Source: Carallia brachiata
Lineage: Eukaryota > Streptophyta > Magnoliopsida > Malpighiales > Rhizophoraceae
DNA: 64,000 nucleotides
NCBI GenBank assembly: GCA_021464245.1
Contig: JADCRB010000006.1
Coordinates: forward strand, 4,449,310-4,513,309
Direction of reading: 5' to 3'
Part shown: positions 1 to 11,530 of the stretch, piece after piece
Layout: each line of letters opens with the position of its first letter
Numbering within the stretch: position 1 is the first letter of the stretch
The notes under the pieces: generated by a model
Seen by the model: the letters and a program-made list of their open reading frames with translations, nothing else
The model's database searches: none
What the model was told of the DNA's origin: nothing
Translations under genes and position numbers: made by a program

Positions 1-829
1 GGAGAGAACTAATGAAAACGAGAACTGAGAGATAAAAAATCAGATCTCTCGACTAAAAAATTAGGATTTTTACTATATTTATATTTTTTAACAAATTTAA
101 CATAATTTTTAAAAATTAATAAATTTAGTATAATTTAATTATTTTTTAACAAATTTATACGTTATCAGTTAAAAATAACCAGTAAAAAATAACTGAATCT
201 CTTAGTATTCGGATATGAAATGTCTATGTATAAATTTAAAACAGTTTAAAACTTATAAATGTCATGTGTGCATATTTATAGATTAAGGAGTTCAGTTATT
301 TTTAATTGAGATGTGTTAGATTTGTTAGAAAATAATTGAACTACTCTAAATTTGTTATTTTTTAAAATTGTGTTAGATTTATTAGAAAATAATTAAATTA
401 TATTAAATTTATTAATTTTTAAAGACTATACTAAATTTGTTAAAAAAATTGTAAAAGTGGTGTTTTTTTTTTTAAATTAACCCAAAAAATTATCATGCCT
501 AGAATGAATGCTCGGTATTCAACATTTTAAGGTCGGCCAGATTCGAATTCAACTACCAAGGCTGCTCGTAAACCCTTGCTTGGGTCACCGTTTCATTACA
601 CCTTATGATTCTACCTGGGCCTTCAGCGAATCCCAACTCATCTACAGAGAGACAGAGGCCGGGGAAGGGGAGAAGGGCCTACAATCCAGGGGAAACAACA
701 CTTACAAGGATCCAGCAATGAACTCCAATGGACTATGGGCCTAAGCCTGGCAAATCCACAAGCCCTGATTCCATTTACTTGAGCCTTGCCCTCGCCTATT
801 TTTTTTTTGTTTTTTCTTTTTCCCTTTTA
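1..829. other. AT-rich intergenic spacer
   Basis: The first 490 bases are very AT-rich with no recognisable gene. Bases about 500-770 form a GC-richer island with a 78-codon open frame (508-744, plus) that resembles no family I know and has no repeat boundaries I can see; it may be a worn fragment of a transposon or gene. Confidence 0.5.
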
Positions 830-1141
830 GGGGTAGTTTGGTTCGTAGGATGAAATCAGAATCGGAATCGGAATTGGAATTAAATGGAATCGGAATCGAA
901 ATGACTAAAATTATAATGTGTTTGGTTTACTCCGGAATAGAAATCGAATTCCCTTATTGTTGTTTGGTTTAGTAAGGAATCAGAATCAAAATTACTTTCT
1001 TAAACTATTTAAATAATTTAAAATTAAAAAATTATTAACATGAAATTAAAAAGTATGAAATACAAAAAATATTATAATGTAAGTTCAAATTAAAATATAT
1101 TAAATTACCATAAAAATAAAATTAGAAATTATAATAAAAAC

Positions 1142-1183
<42 letters not shown>

Positions 1184-1854
1184 TATACTTCACAATGACA
1201 ACCATAAATAGAAAATCCAAAAAGAAAATCTTAATATAAAATTTTATTGTTATTATAATAATAATCATTTGTTAATTTATAATTTAAATATTTTTAAATT
1301 TAAATTTTTTCTAATTATAATATATGACATATATCTTTAATAAGTATAATGGTAATGAAAATAATAACAATAACAATAATAAAAAATAATATTTATTATT
1401 ATTATTTATTATGAAAATAATTTGTAGATATTATAAATAATTTATTATAATAAATAAATGATTATTTTAACTATAAAATATATTTAGTATTTATAATTTA
1501 CTATTATCTTAAGTTTTGAATATTTATTTTTTATTAATATTAAAAACATATTATTATTCTTATTATTACTATTATTATTATTTTGAATAAATATAAATCA
1601 AAAAAAGAATATAATAACAATATAGAAATAAAAATATGGGAAAGTTGAGAAATTTGAGGAGTTAGAGTTAGTTAAGAGAGGAATGAGAATTATTGATATA
1701 GTAAACTTGAGAATCATGATTCCTTTAAAAGGAGGAATCTCATTCCCCTTTTTAAGGGAATAGGAATCCATTTTTCATAAAACAAACAATAGGAATGGGA
1801 ATTAAGTAGTTGATTCTCATTCCCACATTACTTTTTTTCTAAACAAACACCCCC
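830..1854. mobile_element. Tourist/PIF-Harbinger-like non-autonomous DNA transposon
   Basis: The element starts GGGGTAGTTTGGTTCG and its other end, read on the opposite strand, starts GGGGGTGTTTGTTTAG. Both resemble the GGG(C/G)...GTTTGGTT ends of Tourist-type elements. It is flanked by the three-base target duplication TTA (827-829 and 1855-1857), the size and sequence typical of PIF/Harbinger. The inner ends on both sides carry matching 'aatcggaatcggaat' / 'ggaatgagaatc' purine-rich stretches. The 1.0 kb interior is AT-rich and has no transposase frame, so it is non-autonomous. The family is inferred from ends and target duplication only. Confidence 0.7.
1142..1180. repeat. (TAA)13 microsatellite
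   Basis: Thirteen uninterrupted TAA units inside the Tourist-like element. The length may vary between individuals. Confidence 0.95.
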
Positions 1855-1857
1855 TTA

Positions 1858-4800
1858 GTGGTTTCGAGGAAAGGAAAATGAGATCAAGGGTTCAATTTTT
1901 TTTTTTTTTTTATTAACATGATATTCAATGACAATGAAAGCTAAGTGGAGGTAACTATTTCAGAAATTAAAATAGTAAGGGTTTTTTCCCCTTCCAATTA
2001 TCGTCTTCACCAAATTTTAAACTCATTTTTATTGTCAAATGAATTTGCTTGGAATCAACTTGCTTACCATATGAACAATGCTTGTGGCATATCCAGTGAC
2101 AATCAAGATAAATTCCTGTGCTAGAAAAGGAGGCATTAGACCACTAAATGGTCACAACTCCAACACTGGTATATCCTTCTTTTTTTTTTAAGTTATATTC
2201 AAGAGGGGGTTTTTTTAATTAAATTTTGTCTATTATAAAATTAATTAGGTTATGAGTTACATAACATAAATAATTTTTTTTTTTTCATAAATCTCACACA
2301 ATTCACAACGATTGGAGTATCCTCCAGAAATAAGGTGTTTTTTTTTTTTTTACTCCATTTACGAAGTAAGTTCTCGACTTTTCACAAACCCACTAAAACC
2401 AAAACCCACAAACCCAATTATGTTTTTCTACCCGAAGGCCCAAAGATCTGCACGCTGGCGTTACGGGCATCTCCTTCCTTCTTCAAAACTCATTGCTTCT
2501 CTCCAATCAATCCAAAAAAAAAAAAAAAAAAATCATTAAGTAACTTATCATTTTTCATCAACAATTTCACCACAATTAAATGAAAATAATTAAAGAGATA
2601 CAAACTCTAAGGGAATAAGGATAACTCACGTGCCATCTATTTTTACCAACAAAAATAATGTAGACACGTGCGTGTGCATTGGACAACGAAGCTCTAAAGC
2701 TTTTCCTTTTGCAACTGGAGCCGGACATAAAACTGTTTATGCAATTTAACAGAGGATCAGTCAGTCACTGTTGTTCAATAATTAATTGAAACAGTAAATA
2801 TTACAAGAGATGAAATCAGCAACAAAAAATAATATGCATTATCATCACCTCACCTGAATAAAGTAGACTCAAATTGGTCGTTTCCCTTCATCTGGGTCAG
2901 TTTCCAGACTCCACTCCAGTGGTGGCGTTGGAGGGTCATTGATATGTTATTGTCTATATATCTGTCCAGACATGCCTTCTTTCTATTATGGCAGTTCACG
3001 ACATTGATTTCATGTTTATTATGCGGCAGGCTTCTTAATTCTCTGGCTACCTCATATTTGGAATATAAATTAATTATGTTTTAAGTTATATGAAAATAAT
3101 TATACGCTCTATTTAATATTTTAATTTCTTTATTTTTAAAACTTATTTAATAATATATATTATTTAATTTTATTTTAATTTTACTGATTAAATTCTGCCA
3201 AATATTTTTGGAGTAGAATTATTTATTTTTATTATTAGTTGGGTCTGAGACCGGGTCGTTGGAACCAGTCAATCAGGTGGGGTGGTGGTGTGGAAAAGAG
3301 AGCCCCCGAGAGAGAGTTGGCTTCAAAAAAGTTGTGGACATTAACCAATGTCATCGAATCTGTCATGTGGCGCAACGGTCGAGAACCATTAATTGGAAAG
3401 AGAAAAAGAAAAAGAAGCGAAAGTTACCACACCTGCGTGACCACAAAATCAAAGAAGGCTGCCTGTTTTTTTAAAAATTCTTATAATATTTTAAAAAATT
3501 AAATAATATAATAATAATAATAAAATAATATTATTTATTTAATAATTAAAATTTTTAAAAAATTATTAGTTATTATTGAATAAATTATGTAATTATTTTT
3601 TTATTATATAAATTAATAAAACTTAGTGTTTTCCTCATTGGGTAATTGTATTTCCCCAGCTTCAATTTTCTTTTTCCTCCGGCCTTGTTTGCATAAAAAA
3701 GAAGGATTTGGGGTGAAAAAAGAAATTTTTTCTTATTTTAGATGAGTAGGAGGACAATTGGGGAGGAATGAGAAATTTTAAAATTTTTCAAGAGACTCGC
3801 CGAAGACCTTTCCCCTACAATTGGGGGAAGCTGCAACGAGCACATGCCTTGTTTTTTGTTTTCTGTTTTAAAACAACATAATTATTTTAATGCTTTATTT
3901 TTTTCGACATTTTACGTTATTTTTTGAAAGGGCTAAAATTAATATTGTAATATATTATTTTTTTCTTTCATGTTACCTCTTCTAAATGCAGAGTGAAAAA
4001 TTTTATTACTCTCTTTTTCTCTTTTTTTTTTCTCTCTTTCATTTTCTTCACTCCTTCACTCCCTACCTTTTCTACAAATAAATTACCATGAAATGGCGCG
4101 TTTGAACGACATCGCCCTCTGTTTGCTATTTCCACGCGTGTGAAAGACAAAGCTGGAAGAGACAGGCGTTTGCAATGGGTATCACAGCAAAACTGAGAGT
4201 TAACAATATATGTCGCTTTGTTCTTAACCGAACAAATTGTGAAGCCTTGTTAAGAGTTTCGAAATCCCATTCGAATATGGAGGCTCTGGCAAAGAAAGCA
4301 AAGAAGCTGACAGAAGCATGTAAAGGATTTGGTTCTTATACATGAAAATGCACGGATCCATCTAAGGTTAACAGAGGTGCTAAACTTAGAAGCATAATGC
4401 TCTGTAAAACCTTCAAATCAGGATGATTTAAGAACCTGGAGTTTCGTGCAAGGCTCATTAGGAGAATACTTGTAGCTACCCCACTTTTACATCCATAACA
4501 AAAGTGCAAACTGCACGATTGCACAAAAGTTATGGATCAAATTTAACCAAAGCATAAAGATGAGGACTTCAGTTCAATCTACAAGTCAAAAGCTCTCTAA
4601 GGTAAAGGTGCAAAGAAAGTGTGGAGGGGGGATACATAGGAAGACAACGCGGGATAGTATTGTGATTGCTTTATTTGTGGCATCTGAGACTTTATTTCTT
4701 ATCAAACAATAACCACAAACGAGCCCACAAATGATTTTAGTTCCGAAAAAATCAAACAAATGCATAGTCATTCACGTCTAAAAGTAGTATACATGTTGAC

Positions 4801-5120
4801 CACCCCCAAATAAATAATAACTCTGTACATACTCCAATAATAGGAGATTTGGTCTCACTATCAAATCACCAACTGGTATTTAATACATCCGCCAAGTGTA
4901 AATAGATGGAAATCAGATGGAAATCGAGCTCAGAAGCCTCAGTAGACCTCAAAAACTTTAGACCAAGCATGGCTGCAAGTATATACCAAGCCACATGAAA
5001 TTAGATGTGAAAAAATGAAGCATATAGAGCATGTACCTGCTGTATTCATGTACCATGTCATGATGTACAGCCACGCAGCATGTCAATCCGGTTAATGAAT
5101 GCAGGGACCTGTCAAGACAT
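1858..5120. other. Intergenic region downstream of the TIR1 gene
   Basis: No gene is recognisable. It contains AT-rich stretches, poly-T runs (about 1900, 2280, 2340), a poly-A run at 2514-2531, and a GC-richer part at 3239-3440 with short frames in two phases that resemble nothing I know. The stretch from about 4340 to 5120 lies directly downstream of the TIR1 stop codon (minus strand) and probably includes its 3' UTR; I see no certain poly(A) signal. Confidence 0.45.
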
Positions 5121-7862
5121 TCATAACGCAGAATCTTCATCCATCATCCAAACATAACTGGGCATGTCAATCCTAGGCCCAGCAACAGTCCTGTATATGT
5201 AAGCTTCTCAACATGGCTGCTTTCCGTTCTCGATTCTGGAGGGCCACTCTCGTCAAAACCTCCACATTGAGCCGGGGCAACTTCTGAGCTAGCAGTTTGC
5301 ACGCTCCAAAACTCACTGCACAAGCAGACATCCAAAGGGATCGCATTGTCTCGAGCTTTGCAGCATTGGCCAAAAGAGCCTTGTCCCCAAATGGACAGTC
5401 CCTTATCTCTAGTTTACGAAGATTTTCACACCCAGACAGCACATGATGAAGTCCCAGATCACTGTCCCCAGCAAAAGCGATAGACAGCATCTCTAGCTTC
5501 TTGCCATAAGTTCCAATATACTCAAATACACTGTCACTAAGGAGACCTGAGAGAGAAAGACGCCGGAGGTCCTTGCAATTCTCTACAATGGCTCCAAAAC
5601 CCACATCCAGCGACTGATTTGTCAGGTAATCTCTAGATCGTGGTTCCATGATACAAAGACGAAAGCGGGTCATGTTTGGTCGGTTCCTAGCAATTGTGTC
5701 TAAGGCAACATTTGTCATTTGACGGCAAAAGTACAGAACAGAGTGAAGCTTAGGGCAACCTCAGAAACAGAGACAAGGCCATGTTCAGTCAGAGATACAT
5801 TTGCTTCTGCCTCAAATGGGTCGGATGGAAACACCCTTAATTCTTGCAGGTCCTTGCAAAATTGTGCAAGAGCTTCAAGTCCAGCATCTTCAATGTAATC
5901 CAATACCTACAATCAAGTCCTTTGTGAGCTTTGGAGAAAACAGAAACAACAGTTTTGGAAAGGACCTAAAGCAACATTCAACTGAAACCTGGGCTGAAGA
6001 TTTGTGATGAAACGAGGAAGTAACTTTCACAAAATTGGCAAATCAGACAACAAGATTAAAACTAATTTCTATCTTGAAGCCCAGCCAAATGCACAAGTGT
6101 TCAAATACAAAATCCACACAGAATTATTGACATTGCAAGGCAAAAACTTACCCATAGGCGCTGCAAACTTTGACATTGAGTAATAAGCTTAATAAGATCA
6201 GGGCTTCGGATCGTAGCATAACTCAAATTCAAAGAGGTTATGCCAGAGCAAATAGGATAAATCACTGGTAAGTAACTTGGGACTACATCCCAAAACCCAG
6301 ACAAACTCTTCAGTTCCTTACACCCAGAAAACGCTCCGGCAAGGTTGGAGAAGACATCAGGCCGCAACTCGGCTGAGTAGGCACCTGTGCCCAATTCCAC
6401 CAGCTGAGGCGCCCTGCGAAGTAAGCTTGCCAACCTGTCCAGGGTCACAGCATGATTGAGCCGAAGAATCCTCAGATTAGGGCATCGACCCACCAGGCGC
6501 TCCAGTGCTGCAAAACTCATCTCAGCCCCTAAACAGGAAATATTAAGAGATACCAGTGATGTGAAAGATTCAGGAAAATGGCTCAGCCAATGACCACTTG
6601 AATCCTCCACCTCACTCTCTTGTAAATCCAGTTCTCTCAGATTCCTGCAAGCACGTAGAAACTTCAGACGAAAGCAAGACAAAATGGATTGCCACTAGCA
6701 GATTCATGAGTTCAGGGAGAAAAGGAAAAGTATAAAACTCTTCAGGGATCAAAAGAAAAAAGAAAAAAAAAAAAAAAAGTAAGCAATTCCTTCCCATCAT
6801 CAACATGGAATAGCAATTCCTTCCCATCATCAACATGGAATTGGCACACTGTATCACCAAAGTCACTTTTTTCTTTCTTACAAAAATACTTCGAAGAAAA
6901 AAGGTCATTATGCCCTTTTACTTGTTTGGTTTGTTAGAAAACAAAAGTCATCATATTAAAGAATCCAAATTCCCGAATGAAAAATTACATCGAACGGGAA
7001 AACCTTCAGTTTAACAAGAAAACCAGCTAACCATAACCATTTAAGCGTGAACACACATAAAGAAAGCAAAATGAAGAGTGTGATTATCCTTCAATAAAGC
7101 AGCATAAGTAACCCAAGGAACATGAATCAACCAAAATCCAAGAAAACATTTTTCACAGCAGGTAAATCGGAATCCAGCAGCTCGGGTGATCATAACTAGG
7201 TTTTCCCGGAGAAGAGCAACAAATATACCACAGATCTAACAGAATTAAGAAAACAAAAAAGCACAAACCACAATTAAAACAAAGATTTACATTTTCCTTA
7301 TCGAGGCCAAAGTAAGAATCTGAGCATGCCTAGAACTTGCTCGTTACCAATGAAATCAACGGCTCAAAAAATTACAAGAGAGGGAAAAAAGATAAGCAAA
7401 ATAAACCTGCAATTAGCGGCAATGGCAGCAAGTCCGTCAGTAGAAAAGCCTTCACAGGAAGAGAGCACAAGAATCTTGAAATTCTTAAAGGACTTAGCGA
7501 TAAGCTCCAAGTCCTCGTCGGTAACCACCATCCTCTTCAACCTGATCTCCTCGAGCCACGGGTAGGCCGTCGACATCGCCGCGATCCACGGGTACACGTA
7601 GCCGCCCCAGCCCTCCGGAACGAGATTGAAGTCCGCAAAGTGCGGCTCCCTTTCAGCTCCAACGATCTGACCTCCGGGAACCGCCGTATCATCATGGCGG
7701 GGCTCACGGCGTAGCAGTTACCGACGAAAACCCTCCGCCTGCACCACCTCTCCGTCTCGTACCACGACTTGCACACCATCGATATATCGCGTTCCGGTCC
7801 TTGTCGCTCTGTATAAACGAGAACACGTGCTCCAGCACTTCCTCCGGGAACGACCTCGCCAT
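5121..7862 (-). CDS. TIR1: TIR1-type auxin receptor F-box protein, three exons, reading frame broken by five indels
   Basis: TIR1 is the F-box/LRR subunit of an SCF ubiquitin ligase that binds auxin and Aux/IAA repressors in the nucleus. Exons read 7862-7407, 6644-6152 and 5906-5121, with GT/AG borders at the usual TIR1 positions. Visible are the F-box ([15 protein letters not shown]), then leucine-rich repeats with hallmark segments such as [25 protein letters not shown] and ETMRSLWM. These fit the TIR1/AFB1 clade rather than AFB2/3. Five small indels break the frame: +2 (an extra AT) near 7785, and -1 near 7647, 5759, 5256 and 5202. No nonsense substitution is seen and exon 2 is clean. It is either a young pseudogene or a real gene with uncorrected sequence errors. 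The start at 7862 follows the usual N-terminus; in-frame ATGs also lie at 7871 and 7889. Confidence 0.9.
5331..5351 (-). promoter_or_regulatory. Predicted miR393 target site in the TIR1 transcript
   Basis: The plus strand at 5331-5348 reads TCCAAAGGGATCGCATTG, which equals the first 18 nt of plant miR393 as I recall it, so the mRNA (minus strand) is complementary to it. It encodes the conserved ETMRSLWM segment, the known miR393 site of TIR1/AFB genes. Matches weaken at the last few positions. Cleavage here would lower receptor mRNA. Confidence 0.8.
6782..6841. repeat. Perfect 30-bp tandem duplication in TIR1 intron 1
   Basis: Two identical 30-bp units (6782-6811 and 6812-6841) beginning AGCAATTCCTTCCC lie next to a poly-A run within the intron between exons 1 and 2. 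No function is apparent. Confidence 0.9.
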
Positions 7863-7984
7863 TTTCAACATTAATGATGGCCGCGACAACGAACCAATCT
7901 CCCAAAACGGTGTCGTCGAGCAAGAGAAAAAACGCGAGTAGAAGCGACAGCGGGTGCTGAGACTGTTTGTTTTGTCGCAAGTCG

Positions 7985-8002
7985 CTAGATCTGGGCGGCC
8001 AT
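7985..8002 (-). promoter_or_regulatory. Minimal upstream ORF in the presumed TIR1 5' leader
   Basis: On the minus strand an ATG at 8002 opens a five-codon frame (Met-Ala-Ala-Gln-Ile) ending in TAG at 7985, about 120 nt upstream of the TIR1 start. If the leader extends this far it could reduce translation. The transcription start is not known from the sequence. Confidence 0.35.
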
Positions 8003-10568
8003 AACACGAATTCGAAGCCTATAGCTGTTCTATTACTATATCAGTCTTAGCTTTTTTTTATGGTGAGAGGCTAGTAAAGAGGGAGCGTTTTTATTATGAG
8101 ACATGTTTGGCGATTGGCGTTTGGCGTCTGCCTGCTGTTGGTATTTTTTTCAATATTAAGTGAGAGATTTTAAAATTAAATTTTGTCGAAATTGAGTAAT
8201 AAGTTAAATTAATGACTCAATATGAATCTACCAATATCTAATTTATTTATAATTTTATGTTATTTAAATACAGATTCGTAATATACAAAATTGTAAAATA
8301 TCAATCTTCCTTTTTTATTTAATTAAAAAAAAACTGGTTTTGCTTTTTAACTTGGGGTTAAAAAGCCGTCAACTGCTGAGAGTGATTGCTATGCATGATT
8401 GCGACACGTGCTGTGAGGTCGAATTTGGCCGTTGGATCGCCCGAGGCAGAAATGGATCTTATCCGTTGGCGACGAACCGGAACCGCAGAAAAACAGGTGC
8501 TTTGTACGGAGGTGGAGCCACCGTCTCGCGTGGCGTCTTTTTCAAAAATATCATTGTGGATTGGTTGGTCCCTGCAACTTATCGTGTCACGAGATGTGAA
8601 GGATGGTGGGTGATAATCAGGTGCGATGATGCCTAGCGTGGGGTTGGTGAAGGGATCTCATAATTCGCATCACACGGCTGGATTCGGGAGATCAGATATC
8701 GAGCGACTGGCAGGGAAATAATTGGGAATGATCTGATATGAAAACATTGAGTTATGATGACATCATGACCGTCCAATATATTTGACTGTCTAATTGTGCT
8801 AAGCAGCCTCTAGCACACATTATCATTGCATGAATCATAATTATTGAATCAATACCAACGGCCCTGCTTCTTTTTTTTTTTAGCAGAGAAAAAAAAAATC
8901 TGTCAGTTATGGAATTCTAAGTAGAGACTGATCTTTTAACAGTTTACGTCTCATACTTTTTCTTTTTTAAACTTTTACTAAAATATTATTAAAATTTAGT
9001 TCCACAAAAGTCAACCTAATAAATGACACACTATTGATATACAGTATAAATCTAACAACAGTATGCTCAATAAATATCTCTTAAAATAAAATGTACAAAA
9101 CAAATGCAAGTTACATTTTTAATCAAAAGACCATCGGACGGGAACGCCTCTTTTACAGAGTACGGACTATGGACTGCTTGTAATGGCAAAGAAGGTGTTA
9201 TTCTAACACCACCAAAAAAAAAAGAAAAAAAGTTTACGTGTCGGAGATAAAACTTTTCCTGTTTAACTGTGAACTGTAAAATTAGTTAAAAATTATGACT
9301 AAACCACCGTAGTTTAGTTGACTTAATAAGGTTGGATTCCAAGATTGAATATGGCCAAGATTAAGTGATATTTAACGTAAAAAATATTGTAATCATCTGA
9401 CGCTTATCATTTCACCCTCTTAAGTATGGAGTTGTAATGTTTTTTTTGCGAGATTATAGTGCACTGTACTGTTTTCTCATTTCTCAAAAGAAATATCACA
9501 AACAATTTCCTCCCTTCACGAATTTGGAATAACCAAAATACCCCTTATCTGTTGATACATTTTCCTCCTCCTTCCATAGAATTAAAGGGCACTGTTGTCC
9601 CGCCATTGAAAGGGACATGGTATCATGGGCGGCACTGTCGCAGCATGGAGTCCATCGACCTGTCCTTTTTTATGTCGAAAAAAGCTGATGTAGACAAAAA
9701 ATGAACGGCCCAGATCTTGAGTTCGTAATTAAAGGTAAGATCTTTGATCATTGATAGCAAATTCAAAGCTTTGTCTCTACTTGTACTGTTGTGATTCGTA
9801 TAAAAAGTACCGAAAAGGTGAGGGTCCCGTCCAGTGAAAGGGGCTGGAAACAACACGAAAACGATGTTGTTAATTTGAAAGCGTGCCATCCAGTATAATT
9901 GTTAAAAGGGTCTAAAGAACGGATTTAGCAAAAATAAAACCTATCTCGCTATCTTGTCTCCTTGCGTTCACATGCTAATTTTTAGGCACGTTTTTCGTAC
10001 ACATGATAATTTTTAAGTACGTCATAAATACTCTTTTTTTAGTAATATCAAATTATGATACCACGCGCTTATTGGGATTTGCAAAAAAAGCATAAGAAAG
10101 AATTTGAAAAGAAAAAAAACTTATTTATTTTTTTAATTACTTTTTTTACATATTTTTCATCCATCTAAATAATCCCTTTTTCTCACAACTTTTTTTTTCA
10201 TCTTCTTTCTCATCATTTTCTCTAACTTATTTCTTATCTATGCAAACTTTTTTTTGCCACTTTATTTCTCATCAATTTCTTACAATTAAAAAATAACGCG
10301 ACAAATCTTAAATTATGTAGTTTAAACAAACTATTCCAATTTGAATCGTTCAATGTGGTTTCTTTGTGTTTGTTTGAAAGTGATTTTTTAACATTGAATT
10401 TGAGTCTCGATTAGAGCTAACTATTTAAAAAAAAAATTTGATTCTTCCCCATCAAAATAAATCTCTAACAGCAATTTTGTTTTTCCACATCAACGCTGCA
10501 AATTAGTTTTCTATGCTATATTGTCTCACAATTGTTTCATGATTTTTCATCCCTTTTGCCGACAGACT
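8003..10568. other. Intergenic region upstream of TIR1
   Basis: It probably includes the TIR1 promoter (just above 8003 in plus coordinates). A GC-richer part at 8340-8640 has short overlapping frames without recognisable similarity. The rest to 10568 is AT-rich with homopolymer runs. I see no further gene. Confidence 0.4.
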
Positions 10569-10606
10569 TGTAAACATCATTTTCAAAGAAAAAAAAAATC
10601 AAAATT

Positions 10607-10636
10607 GGCGTTGCTGATTTCAAAATCAGCAACGCC
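10607..10636. repeat. Perfect 30-bp palindrome in the 5' LTR only
   Basis: GGCGTTGCTGATTT, two bases (CA), then its exact reverse complement. In the 3' LTR the corresponding place holds an (AT)n run and GAAGTCAACC instead. It could form a hairpin or cruciform. Confidence 0.95.
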
Positions 10637-10662
10637 GGCCAAGAAAAATTAATTAAAAAATT

Positions 10663-10693
10663 CCTTTCCCATGTGATGTTCACATGGGAAAGG
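10663..10693. promoter_or_regulatory. Inverted repeat just upstream of the LTR TATA box
   Basis: Arms CCTTTCCCATGTGA and TCACATGGGAAAGG separated by TGT, ending 5 bases before the TATA box at 10699. The 3' LTR keeps the inner 12 bases of each arm (20100-20126). Its position and preservation in both LTRs suggest a palindromic factor-binding site or a hairpin in the LTR promoter; this is inference. Confidence 0.6.
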
Positions 10694-11350
10694 AACCCTA
10701 TAAATAGGCCCCTGCCCCTCAGTTCAAAATATTCAGCAAATCTGTAAACAGAAAAATCAGAGAATTTGAGAGAAAAAGAAAATTTTGAAAATCTCTCAAG
10801 AAAATTTCTCCTTTTCTTACGTGCTTTTACTCTGCAGTATACTCTCCTAACTCCTTTTTGAGAGATATTTCAGGGGTAAGCCCAAAAAATTTGCTGTTTC
10901 CATTTCTAAAGTTATTTTTAGATTTATATTCTCGGATCGCCTAGATCTGAATTTATGAGAATATAGATCTAAATATCATTAAAATCCGGCTGGGATTAAG
11001 CCTCATACGGCCCTCAGCAAAATCCAGGCAGCTCATCCGAGAACAAGTCCCTTCGACCCTCGGTGAAATTAAGTCAGATCGGCTCAGATCAGGTCTCTGC
11101 GGTTCTTAACCGTAGTCAAAACGTCCAAATCAGATCCGTTTCAGTCTACCAGTTCAAGAAAAAGCTGTGGAAATTATTTCTGTCAAGATCAAGCTCGTGC
11201 AGCCCTTGACGGAGTCAAAAAAGGAACACTAATCGGAGGATCTACGGAGATCGACCCCACGTAAATTTTCTTTTATTTACAATTTTTATTTGTAATTTAT
11301 TTTTGTATTTTCGAGTTTAATTGTTTTAGACTCGAAATTTACGCTTTACA

Positions 11351-11374
11351 AATTTTTGGCACGCTCGGTGGGAC
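11351..11374 (+). other. Candidate primer-binding region
   Basis: Directly after the 5' LTR comes AATTTTTGGCACGCTCGG, followed by TGGGAC. A TTGGCAC-type sequence at this place is common in related plant gypsy elements and is expected to pair with a tRNA 3' end. I did not identify the tRNA. Confidence 0.5.
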
Positions 11375-11400
11375 ATTTCACCTCCCATCTCTTGTTCCTT

Positions 11401-11506
11401 AAAAAAAAAAAAAAAGGTAAAAAAAAAAAAAAAAAAAAGTAAAAAAAAAAAGTAAAAAAAAAAAAAGTAGTAAAAAATAAAAAGTAAAGTAAAAAAAAAA
11501 AAAAAA
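11401..11506. repeat. A-rich low-complexity tract before gag
   Basis: Runs of A broken by GT or GTAG, between the primer-binding region and the first gag ATG at 11531. Opposite-strand frames here are only low-complexity phenylalanine-rich translations. Confidence 0.9.
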
Positions 11507-11530
11507 TTTTACAGGTGTTCAGCACATCAA

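Larger units (their letters stand above)
10569..11350 (+). repeat. 5' LTR of the Tat-type element
   Basis: It begins TGTAAAC and ends GCTTTACA, matching the 3' LTR at 20019-20791 over most of its length with scattered substitutions and small indels. A TATA box (CTATAAATAG, 10699-10708) follows a perfect inverted repeat at 10663-10693. It contains an additional 30-bp palindrome (10607-10636) that the 3' LTR lacks. Confidence 0.9.
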
